The notes under the pieces are model-generated. The model was not told the DNA's origin and ran no database searches. It was given only the letters and a program-made list of their open reading frames with translations. Shown piece by piece: positions 1 through 12,500 of a stretch of DNA of 36,965 nt. Every line of letters begins with the position of its first letter. Position 1 is the stretch's first letter. This DNA comes from Apostichopus parvimensis. Taxonomy: Eukaryota; Echinodermata; Holothuroidea; Aspidochirotida; Stichopodidae. The stretch covers positions 7,710-44,674 of the forward strand of contig KN894831.1 in NCBI GenBank assembly GCA_000934455.1. The letters run 5' to 3'. Position numbers and translations under genes: made by a program.

Positions 1-79
1 AGAAAGTATTCCAAGACTTGTTCTAAATTTGCAATTTTCTTTATGAGCGTAGTCTTATGTTTCTTTATACCAATTATAG

Positions 80-85
80 TTTATT
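80..85 (-). terminator. Candidate poly(A) signal AATAAA
   Basis: AATAAA on the minus strand, about 330 nt past the predicted stop codon. The 3' UTR would run from 414 to about 60. Confidence 0.4.
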
Positions 86-414
86 AGCCGAGGATTGGTT
101 CCCCGTCTAATATACACTAAGTAAAATGCAAACTACAGACACTCTGCTCGAACTGTTGAAATCATACATGAGACACCACCAGCGGTAACAAATTTAAATT
201 AAAGGCAAAACTAAAATGTCACTCATTAGTTTAGAAACTCACTTTTTTTTAAGCATAAGAGATATGGATACAATATTAACAATGTTAAATCGACTTACGA
301 GATTATAATAAATGACATATGGTTACTCATATGATGCAATACAAAGTTCTTTCCCCAGAATTTCAAACTTTTGCGTAAATTTCCTGTCTTTTTCGATTTG
401 GGTGCTGATTCTTC

Positions 415-512
415 TTATATTTGAATCTCGAAGAAAACTTTTTTAAACTTCTCGAATACCTGCAGTTTGTTGTTGCTCCATCCACCGGTGGGACTTTCGT
501 CGCCACGACCAT
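415..512 (-). CDS. Terminal coding exon with stop
   Basis: Acceptor TTTGTGTTGTAG|AT. It completes a split Asp codon and reads GRGDESPTGGWSNNKLQVFE and then a Lys/Phe-rich end before TAA at 415-417. The chain total becomes a whole number of codons. A donor-like CAG|GTATTC inside the exon could allow another ending. A poly(A) signal lies about 330 nt downstream. Confidence 0.6.
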
Positions 513-3500
513 CTACAACACAAATAGAGAACAGAGATGCACATTGTTGCATATATATGTTGTTACCCTAAGTAATGAGCAGGTCGCAAATCGCTAGCTC
601 TACAATTAAAAGCAGTCACTGAAAATGTTAAGTTAGCATCACAAAGGAAACCGAAGAAAAAAATAGTTCCAAAATTTTGCACCTTATAATCTTTTAAAGT
701 TTACCCTTTAACTATTACATAATAATGCAGCTTTATATGCTACACACGCTAAACTTTGATGTTTCTGAAACCTATTATGACGCTACTATGCTACTACATC
801 GTATCTACTACTATATAACTGTGTGTCAGTTTGGTAATGTCGAGATCAATCGTACCGGAGGTTTGTCATAAATTATCAATAGTGGGGCATTTATGTTATG
901 TAAAATACTAAGAATGCTAACATTGTTCTACGAAACAAAGTTTACATCGACCATGAAAATATGAAAGATAGCCATAAACGCAGATAAAAGCTTTTGTCTC
1001 AGAGTACCACTATGACATCACACATAAAAATTAATAACGTTTCTAGGTTCAAACATGGTATCCCCCACAAATACTTCTCTATTCTTACGGAGGATCCGGC
1101 CATTGTAAATATTAACAGTAAAGGTGATAGTTGACACTCTCTTTCATTTAAATTACTGTATTATCAAACATACCAAGAAGCGTGACATCTAGTTCATCGA
1201 CCTAAAAGAAAATGAAACAAATCTGATTTAGTCCTCATTTTTCATTCACTTTCGACGGTCTAAACAGTGTTAATTTTATGGTAATATTGTGTAATAAATA
1301 ATCGTGACGATGTACTTTCTTGACAAGAGAATAATAATTTACTCGATTTCTGTACAAGGGTCAAATTTTGACAAACGTAAATCGTCTTTAGAATGTGAGT
1401 ATACTCCACAATAGGACGCAACAGAAACGTATTCTCACTTAGTAAGGAATCGGTTACCGTTGAGAATTATCAAATGGAATGCATCGCCAGGGTTTAAAAC
1501 AAAAATCAAGCCTGGGGGAAACAAATACACATTGCTGTTTTTGATGTCTTTATAATGTACAATGTGAGGTAGGAAATAAATATTAATTTGCAAACATATC
1601 AAAGTACCAATACCGTTGTGATGGAAACTTACCACATTATCGGCGAAAAACTTTCTGTGAAGTGCCAATTTAGGTTGAAGCTTTTTCAGTTGCTGATTGA
1701 CAAAAAAAACATCAACAACAATAAAACAACCAATGAGTTGTTTCAAAGCGATGTATAAGTTTTTAAAGGAAGCATTGTTGTCTTTAATGATTCTTCGATT
1801 AAGGAGATAAATTAGTATACGATATCGCACAATTTAAAATGCGTTTCTGTAATTTCAATTTAGGTGCGTGCTTGAAGGCGGGGGTTATTGGGGGGGGGGT
1901 GGTAATGCATCGACTTGGGTCTTGGGAGCCGGAGGGTAAGTGGTATGTATTTCCTACCGATAACACACATGCCATATTTTTTACATGTGTTATTGTGCTT
2001 GAAATTTGGTATCAGAGGACAATAAATACTGAAAAATGCTGCAGCTTCCAGTGATTCACCCTGTGATATCTAGCAGGGGTTTCCCATTTAACGTTCCTTG
2101 CTCTCCCAGCTTATAACAGCATACACAAAAAAAAACCGTAAAGACCGTCATACTTAAAGGACGGTAATTCGATATTTGTAATTTTGGCATTATTGAAAAT
2201 CTTTTTACTAATAAGAGTTTAAAGGACTCATGAATCAAAAAGGTTTTTTGGTGATAATCATAGCTTAATACTGATATTTCTTTCGGAAATAAGGTCAATT
2301 GTTCACCTCTTTCGACTTCTTGCTATAGTATTCCACATCTTGAGATCTAGAAGCATCGTCCATCTGTAAGATTTATAGGAAATACAAAACACACAATTAA
2401 AAAGGTAGCGGCTTTTCAATAAAATAAGAGGAGAAGTAGTAAAACTGTAATGCGTACCTTTTGCCAGAGATCCAGAATGTCACTTAGCATCGTTATAAAC
2501 TCTTTCGATTGTCGTTCATAAGGAATCCTTATCAAAGAATTTAATTTGACCTGGACGTGAATGAGAAATGGTGATATAATCAATAGGAAATGTAGTAAAG
2601 TTATATTGACACAATAACAAAAAAATTAGAAACATAATTCCTTCAATTCTTTGTTGTTGGGGTAAACATGGGTATCGTGTTTGGATGTTGTTATCTTTCC
2701 CTGCATTTTAGAATGTTTGATAGAAACACAATAGTTTTTTTCAGCATTATCATCGATCTTTTGTAATTTTATTCATATCATATTACATTATCTGGGAATA
2801 ATAACAAATGAAGGAAACGGCTTTTGCAAATACATATTTCATGCAGCAATCTTATTAAAATCTAACAGAATTTATACTTTATGAATGGACAATTAATGGT
2901 GCCATCGAAATATTTAAATTTTCGCTTGGATATGTTGAACACATAATGAAACTTGATCTGAGCGCGAATATGAACTTCCAAATGTCAATATACAACGTAG
3001 AAATATCGACACAAATCGTTGGAATTTGGGTAAAACGTCACAGGTGCCAGATGAAACCCAAAAATTACGAGGTAAAATGTAGAAATTCAGATATAACATC
3101 AAATCTTTGACATGGAGATGAAAAGTCGATATCTCGAATTGAATCGTCACATAGTTTACAGTTAAAGTGTCACATTGTCGAGATGGGATATATAATTTGT
3201 AGGTAATATTTCTTCATTTCGTGATAAACTGGAATGGAAATTTCGCCATATGAAAATTAAAATCTACGAGTTAAAATGACAAATGTTGGTGCTGAACCGT
3301 CAAAATTCTAAGGTCAAACTTGCAAATTGTATTTATTACGATTATGGATTCTAAATGGTCTTAATAGCTGTTTTCCACCAAAATGTCATGATTCGCGCGG
3401 ATGACCGTCGCTTTAGCCTGACGGAAAATAACTTATAAGTTGCTTCATACCCACGGAGATCCATTACTAATTTCTCCGTCCTTGTTGCTCTGTGTTTTCC

Positions 3501-6500
3501 TTCTACCTTCTTCATTGGCCTGCGAAGCCCGACCCATATACAAATACCCTTTGCTTCCTAAGAGCCTATAAAGGAAATTAAATATGCTGCAGACGTAGCT
3601 TTTTCTACGTCTTTGGCTTCTGTCTGAGATCATGTAATAAGGTTTTATCATGTATATCACCGCGGTGCCCTGTTCTCCTGGTATTTTCTATGCACTTAAT
3701 TGATACATTGACTTTTGAATAAAGTTAATATGGGAACCACATACTTGCAGGTATTTGACGTTCCCATTATACATGTGAAGGTTGCATGTCAATTTAATCT
3801 TTCTATTGAACTTAATAGCAAATTCCCCCATTCGTACCATTATCGTTTTCCATTTCAATGAGCACGGTGAGAGGCGCTGACTTTATCACGCAGGAAGCAT
3901 TCCATGACTGGCCAGTGACTTGGCAAGACAAAAATGAAGTTCTGTCTCATGACAGGAGTTCAATGAACAACATGTGGTACCTACCTGATCAAAGAATCCC
4001 TGTATACCCTGATGAAATGAATTGAAACAGTGTTTTGTTACAAGTTCATTATTTTAACATTTCTCGCTTTCTTGTTTACTATATTTGTTGTTATAAATGT
4101 GCAGATAAATCCTGTCAGTACATCGCGGAGAACTTCTGTACTTTGAGGGTATTCCCTTCTTACTTGTATTCCTTTTTATAAGCGATGAACACATTTCAGC
4201 AACACGTATCACAGATAAGGATCAAAAGTCTATATAGCTTTGCAAACATTTGTTATTTACGGGTTTGTGTCATTTCTCTTTACAGCAAAGGCAATTATAA
4301 CTGACCTTCTAGCTTATGAAGCTTTTATCAAAGTACTGCCTCATTCTTCTTAAGTTTCAAAAATATTTACAACACACTCAAATATTGAAGACAAAGTTAG
4401 AATTAAGAGTTGCTCCTTTTTGGTAAGCTTCCAAATGCAGTATTATGTATAATACTGTTACACACGACACCTATTGTTTTTGCTTAATAAGGTTTAATCC
4501 ACTTTTGTAAATACAGTGTTCTTACCACATCTGCCATAATTTGAACTGCATCCTAAAAGTTAAACATAAAAAAGCAATGAACATTTTAGAACAGACTGGA
4601 AACGGTAGGCTGTATCATTTTGGCTAGACGAAATAAGGGACTGACATTTAATTGGTTTCAATGATTCAGTTGTTAGGTCAGGCCTAGCCTACACCCAGCG
4701 TCCTGCATAATTGTACTAACACTGTGTGACAGGCTATAGGTCATCATGAAATCAAAACGTGATATCAATTGTAGAAATACAATATGCCACTCGCAGCCCA
4801 CATTTTTAATTTCATTTTTTACCCCATAGGACTTGAGATATGGATCCCTAATAACATTAAAATTGATGTCACGTTTAGTTTAGTGAAACAAATTTCCACA
4901 TTGATTAACCGGATTTGAGAACACCGTTTCATCTCTAAAAACAATGTTCATTGAGTACAGTGATAACTGCACCTCTTAAAACCATTTGCGTATGGAAAAC
5001 CATTTAAATGGAAAATTGTCTCGACGTGTGTGTTCTACTCGTCTTACCTGTTCATTTACTTTTCCAAAGAATCTCTAAAACAGAATGAAAATGATTGTAG
5101 TTGAATGTGTTGTTATGATAAGCTTCTTTCTAATTAAAAAAAATCAATGTAAATCAAACCAAGTACTTGCTTGTCTCAAGAAATGCATTTTACTGTTGAG
5201 AATCTGTAAAAGATATGCACTCAATCAAGACTGTCATATGCATGACACGTGGTATATAAATGGTATAGGCAGTGAGAATACATTCATTTTAATGTTTTAT
5301 TATCATCTCAGGAAAACTATAGATAATGTAAGCCAAGAAGATTGCGAAACAAGATCCGGCACAACTTTGATAGTTTATATGATAGAAGTACAATAGATCA
5401 TATTCATGCGCAGACCCACAATAATGCAAGTCTATGAAGGACACGGAACATTTTTAACACAAATGCAGCTAAGACCTTTAATAAGTACGTTGTTTTGAAT
5501 TTCCTAAGTAGATATGGTGGTTTCATTTGCATGTATTGACCAAAACACATATTTTTTAGCTTCAGTGATCTTGAATCTCTTACCTTTGATATATAAAAAT
5601 ACACTACTGTCAGGAATATGATGCTATGAAGCATGCTCCGGGGATGCACTTCAAACTCTTTAATCATTCTATGACAGACATGAATTTTAGGAAACCGTCC
5701 TGACAAAAGTCGTCTTAGCAAGCAAAGATTGCTGATGCAACGCCTTCGCACCTTATGGTCATACAAGATCCAACAAGGGAATGACTTACTCTAGTATACA
5801 ACATTTGCACTCCCATCCTCTTCCCTTTCCCCTTCTCTTCATTAGCATTCATTATCCCTTTTTTGTTTTCTTATCACCTCACCTTCAATACTAACTCTTA
5901 TTTCTCTTATTTCTCTCCTGCAAGTCCTGACTTCTCTAGCAGTTCTCTCATCACCACAATTTTTCTTAATTTTCTTGTACTCATAAAAATGTATTACCCG
6001 ACCTTTTTAGTTAGTATTTTGTTATAGAGTACTTATGAAAAAAGTAAATACCATTCATTTATGAAGTAGTTAAATATGAACATGCTACACGAAATAGTTA
6101 TGAATAGTTATGAGTTGTGAATACCATGCCTACCTTGAACTTTCTCATTAGTATCTACAAAACAATAAGGATATTCATAGCAGTTTACAATAACATGAAA
6201 CAGAAAAGCGTCTAGTACGTTCTTTTGAGGTTTTAATATACTGTATAATGCGTTTGCGAATCACAAACGTGTACGGCTCCGTAATATAGAATTAAAATAC
6301 ATTATGCTTAATGGGCGACTTCTGTTTGTACTAAAACTTTCACACATACGTGATTTGTATTTATTTAATTGGTCTACTTTTGATTTGTTAAATCATGTTT
6401 TAGCTAAAGCAAACACGATACTATACCAAGCCTGACAAATGGGAGGAGGGGCAGGTGGCTAAAGTCCAGTTACCAGAGGCCAATTTGGACCCTGGCAAAA

Positions 6501-9500
6501 TGTTGGATATACGAAGTGTGAAAAAAGGTGCCTTTGACATAGATGATCTGGACAGCTCTCACACCGTTGTAATGCTAACGCTGACCTGCAATTTGCTCTC
6601 CAGCCAAATCTTGTCAGATCATGATTAACATAGGTTGGATTATGAATAATTTGCCAACCATCAAAGTATTTAATGTGCTTGTTGTATAGAGTGGACTGAG
6701 AGGTGCAACAACATGACAAACATCATGCATTGATTGATTAATTTGTTTCATGTCTTGGGTAAATCCATCAAGGGAAATCGAAGCAGGCGAAGAATTTCAA
6801 TAAAAATAGCCAATTGGAAATAAAACAAAATAGCTCACATATGTAAACTACATTTATGGGATAATGATTCTATACATTATGCTGTAATTTGATGTAGTTT
6901 TATCTATTGTCATAATAAAATTGGTTATTTTAAAGTACAATGTTAGTCGAAGTTAAGGTAACCTACCACAACGTTTGTTTCATCTAACGTCTGAAGAGGA
7001 AACAAAGCACATTTGATTATTAAGCAAATAAAGATTGTGTTTAAATAATAAATCAATGCAACAATATTTGTCTACCTATTTCGTTACCTTTGAAGTGCGA
7101 ATAGATTGAAACTATGTCAATAAATTGTTAAATGAATAAAATAATATATAAGATGTTCTTGCAAAGGTAAAATAGACAGTTTTACGTTTGACCAAAGATT
7201 TTGTTTATAATTTCTGATAATAAAAACACAACTCGTTAACACAAACTTAACTTCAGCTAACACGAGCAGTCTACAGTGTCGATCGTAGTATGTCAAGATG
7301 CAAACTTAATTAGCTATGAATATACTCTTTAACGGGACATCCATCTTTTGCGATGTAATCAGAAGGGTGTAATCTCTTAGAAGTATTGTCAATGAATAAA
7401 TGACCATATTGGTAATCTAGTCCCCGTTGAAATTCCATAGATTTTTATTTTATTATTATCGCTTTTCTGTAGAGTGCGGTGTCCTACTTTACGTCAAAAA
7501 AAAAAGAAAGAATCCCTGCTACTTCAATATTAACTATGTGGCATAAATTGCTTACCAACCAGCGTTGAAAATTACTCGATGGGTAGAGTAGCTCCACTTC
7601 CCTTTCTTCTTTACCTTTATTCTTCAAATCTTTATAATGTATCCAGCCGACTATAAAAATATTACAAGACCCATAAAATTATTTAAGTTAGCTGGAAATA
7701 CTAAATGATACTTCCATAATGTTCCCTAATTCGGCGAAATACGCATCGTTTAACGTGCCAAACGGGGTGACATTACCAGTTAGGGGAAACGTAATGTTGA
7801 GTGAATGTTGAACTCGGTAAGTTAGGTGTTTAAAGTTAAGGGAAGAAATGTCTATCCTGCAATGTGCACTCATGGCACCCAGCTTCCTCTGTCATAGTTA
7901 TATTGAGACTTAAAAATAAAAGACAGACTGAACGTGTTTGAAGTCCCAAAAAAAGTCACAATGGGTGACAGTACCCTCTTGACAACTTTCCGTTTCATCG
8001 AAGCACATGGCATACGTTTTGGTAAGGATGTTGTGTACTATGTATCCGACCTTGAAATTCCATTCTACGACGGGTCAATGGACATTTTGCCTTTTGCCAT
8101 ATATCAGGTGCGGATGCATAGATGGGGGTGTACAGCCCTCTTTGTCAACCCCGCACAAAAAGGTGTTGTAGTTATTAGTACAACCTTGCGTGTAACCTAC
8201 TTATAGGTTTACCATATTTATAGCCAGAATAAAAATGCAAACATTCCCGTCTTTTTTTTTTACGGGAGTGGGAAGCATCCCTAGATCCTTAAAGGGAAGG
8301 CGGCTTCAACGATGCCATGGTAATACCCTTCCTTTTAAAATCTTCAACCCACCTATGTTTGTAAAGTATAACGTCACATGCAAATCCTACAGATAAACAC
8401 TAATTATGCCTGTAATTATACCTTAATAAATTGTATCAACCTGACTTGCGGTATTGAGTTTGAGTTTGATTTATTTCCTCATAATATAAATACAATGGTG
8501 AATAGTTAATATACAAGGAGGTGGGCTGAAGAAGCAGAGCTTTTACGAGCAGTTCCCCTTTTCAAAACAAAAACGAAAGAATACAAAGGATACTTAAGAC
8601 GAAGAAGAAAAGTAAAAATAACAAGAAAAAAGCAAGCAATGAAAGAATTACTACTGAATGATGATAATCGTTAAGTAAAATGCATATCATATTTTGTATG
8701 AAACTATGAAGATTTTTGGAATTTTTTATTGAGTTGTCCAAACTATTCCAGATTTTAACTCCATAATTGATGAAATGTCGATGAGTCCTCTTAGAAGTGA
8801 TCAACTTGGTACGGAAGTTGTGACAAAAACGTGTATTGTAGTAATGAATGTTACAATTAGAAAGATAGTTATCATCAAAGTTAGAAGGCAAAAGTCATAT
8901 TTATACATAAATAGAGCGACTTGGAGTTTGTACGTGTGAAGATATTTAAGATTTTAAAGTAAGAAAATATGATATTACTCTGTGCACGATAACTAGAATT
9001 TGTAATCAATCTAATGGCTTTCTTCTGGAGAGTAGACAGGCGCTTAAGGTAAAATGGAAAGGTGGTTCCCCAAATTATGTTGCAGTAAGACAAATTGAAT
9101 TAATGAGGGAATCGTACTGTGTTTTAAGTGTATGCGATGGTACAAAATAGCGAAGTTTATGAATTATTCCAATAATTTTTGAGATTTTGGAGCATTAACT
9201 ATTAATGTGATACTTCCAGGAGAGATCTGATTCAAGAAGAATACCGAAAAACTTAACTTTTTCAGCAAGAGAAATACCACAATTATCAAAAATTACGTTA
9301 AATGTATCAACCTTTTGGTGAACAGATAGACTCATGACGCACACAAAGAAACAAAATATAGTTACATATGTTCATAACATTGCACAGAAGTTTACTTTTA
9401 ACTGCTACAGATGATACGCGACTTGTGCCAGGCAATCTTCCATTATTTGTTATTAGTGAAAGGAAGCTTGTACAATTGTAAGTAACGTTTGACAACCACA

Positions 9501-12500
9501 ACGTTTTACATTTTCCTAGTTGTCTTATATGTACCCTTGTATTTAGCAGTATTTTTTTTAATTGATTATCTGCATTTTATTTTCATTGGATCGAATTAGA
9601 TAACTTACCTAATAGTTCCTTTCCCCTCTTTATTAATATTTTCTTCGACTCGTCATCAACTATGGATGGTCTGCTAGTACTGAATACTCTGGAATTATAA
9701 CATAAACTACTTTAGGAATATGAAACGATCTTAACTTTGTTGTCTTTATTTGAGCGAGAAATTCCGCTTTTCGCGTTTTCAGGCAAAACATTCCCCTATG
9801 GTGGCACATTTTATACCACAATTAATTTTTGTTCAGTTGCTACATACTTGATACATATCGACTTGCACTGTTTCATGAATTTGCTAAGCCAACTGAGGAA
9901 TGAAACATTACTGAGATTGACTGTTTTTCAATTTACATACTTTGTTGCATGTGCATGCATAGTTACCATACCGCATTCAGAGTAGTGTAAATCAGAAAAG
10001 TCCTAAACACAAACAATAATGGAATTTCTTTCAGTCATCATCAGTTTCTTTTACGAAAGGATGTTCAAGAGAATGACAAAACCTACTGAGGGTCTAAAAA
10101 TTGGGAGGATTGAAGGTGATATAAGCCGTTTTAGAATTTCCCGGCAGAAACAGGAAATTTTCGCTGCAAGCTTGGCAGATGGATTGGTTATGCTAAACGT
10201 CAACCACTTATAGCTCACAATCTAAACGGTCATGATGTGCCAATTTGAGTGCGACATATTACCAAAAAATAATCTATCCACATTCGTAGGACATGTCAGT
10301 TGAAAACTTCTTTTTGCTCTAGCGGCCTTGGAAAGTACACGAATTTAGTGTGTAGGCCAACTGAGCATATTGAGTCTGCTGTGATGCTTTGCCAGAGGAA
10401 GCAATTGTTTATCGGAGGGTTTTCACACGTTCCTTAGAAAAGAGCAGCAACGTGCAGTCCCTGCAGACATACAATTTCAGGTCCATCTGCAAAATATAAC
10501 TTTTATACAACTTGATGATTACGGAATGTGTTTCCATAGTATGACGACCGCTGGAAGTTTGGATCTGACTATATAAAAAAAAAACCATGACCACTGTTGC
10601 ATAATTTACAAGCAAATATAGTAAGCTCTCGTTATTTCCTGTAAGCAAATGTTGACGTGTCATTTTAACAAAATGTATTCTTTAACATAAAAATTGGAAT
10701 AATACTTGATATGTTATTATAAAATGAGTGTTCAGTGATCAAGTTACTTTTTGTGGACTTATTTCGTTTGTGTTTTCTTCAAAGGAAACTCAAACTTAAG
10801 GAAAGCACGAGTAATTAATTGCATACCCTTTAAGAAACTTACGCTATCTCTGTGACGGTCGGGATGTTCTTCACAATTGACAAGATGAAAACATCAGTGA
10901 TTGTGTGAGCAAAATCTGTTAGAATCAATGTCTTAACCATCGGAAGTTGATAATACAGATTTGACTCATTATCCAAAAGAGCTAGCTTCTGCAAGTCCAA
11001 GGATGTTAGTTGTAAGTTCACCAGTCGTAGAAATTGCACTGTTATCTGGAAGACAAACAATTAATTACATACTTGTTCCTAATGAATGTGAATTAAATGG
11101 CTTCACTAAAGTATTGGTGATATTTATTAAGAGTGATATTTTAACGATGCAGCGCATAGTATCTCATGATGTGACAAAAATAACTTATTGCAAATTGCTC
11201 TCTGAATGTATTTATTGGTTGAAACATTTACCTGATATTCTTTGTACATATTTAGTAATGAAGCTTTTGCTGTTTTCAACGGTATATTATCGGTATTCAG
11301 AATTGCATTCCCGTGTTCTTTCATGGAGAGCTTCTTTAATAGTTCTTTCACTTCGTCAGTTACCTCCAAATCAGATTCCGTTAAGCACTGTGCAATGCAA
11401 TCCCTCAGGGGATGCGGAAATATGTCTTCCATGTCTAGCAAATATCTGACGATTGGTATTATGCATTGTGCATTTAATCCGCAGGTAAATATGAGTAAGT
11501 GTTGACAAGTAAGTACATCGATTTTTTGCAGTTGATGTATCAGTTTCTCTGAAGTATCAACACATGATAGGAAATAAGCTCCAAGATAGTATTGATAAAT
11601 ATTATGTGTTGACTGTATTATGCTGTGTTCTATTGTACAGTTATCACTCAGTGCAGACTTCGAAACTTTTTTGAAGAAATTCAAACTTATAAGCATGTCA
11701 AGCTCGCTCCCAAATTTTTCATAAATTTCATCCATTAACCAGGAACTTTTGCTCTTGCAAATTGCATCAAATGCAAACGCGGCAATTTTATCACTTGGTT
11801 TATATCCTGAGCTATCATTCTCTTCGCTTTTACCGTACTTCTTGTCTATTAATTCCTTGAAAAAAAGTGTTTGTTTTGAAGCTGATAAACTGAAGGAATG
11901 ATCAGCTTCATACATTGTTGTTACCATCTCTAAAAACAAGGGTATTTCACATAAACTATTCAAGTTGTCATTTGAGTCGACTTTGTTTTTCAGGTGTTCG
12001 ACATCCGATTGTTTTGAAAAACTGTTTCGAAAGTAACTTTGTATCTGAGGTTTTGTAAATGAATGAAGCTTAACTATGGGCAAAAGCTTTTCACCATAAA
12101 CCCTCAAGTAGCTGACAGATCTTGTTAAAATGACGATAAATGCTCGATTTAGTATTTTGTTGCGAATAAGTCTGTACATATACGAGTTTTTGTTCTCTTC
12201 TCTGTTTCTCTCGACAAACTCATCAAAACCATCAAGGATTATGATTAATTTTGTTTCATTCTGCAATATTTTCCCTATTTGTTCGGCCGAAATTTCTTCT
12301 TGACGGTCATCTGGAACTATTTGCTTCTTCATCGCTTCAGGTATTGTTGTGTTTTCATCGAAATCGATGAGCGACAAAATAATTAACATTCCTACGTCAC
12401 GCATAGGTGATTCATCATGTTTTTTTATCCATTCTTCTGCTATGGTCATTGCAAACGTTGATTTTCCACATCCTGCCTCTCCTTCCAGAACCAGCCGTTG

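Noticed and set aside
1435-1830. 131-codon minus-strand frame as a complete gene
   Set aside because: It has no good ATG and is AT-driven in composition. A well-spliced 60-nt exon inside it explains the coding-like part.
3859-4023. 54-codon plus-strand frame starting MSTVRGADF
   Set aside because: It overlaps two minus-strand exon candidates (3745-3876, 3985-4008) with better splice sites and matching phase.
7616-7621. AATAAA on the minus strand as the gene's poly(A) signal
   Set aside because: It falls inside the exon at 7556-7650, which fits both neighbours in phase.
7688-7856. Leucine-rich-looking minus-strand frame as the last LRR exon
   Set aside because: Its phase would fit the LRR exon and it begins IDISSLNFKHL, but its acceptor lacks a pyrimidine tract and it ends in a stop. 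The exons at 9688 and 7650 have better splice sites and lead to a complete tail. It remains a possible alternative ending.
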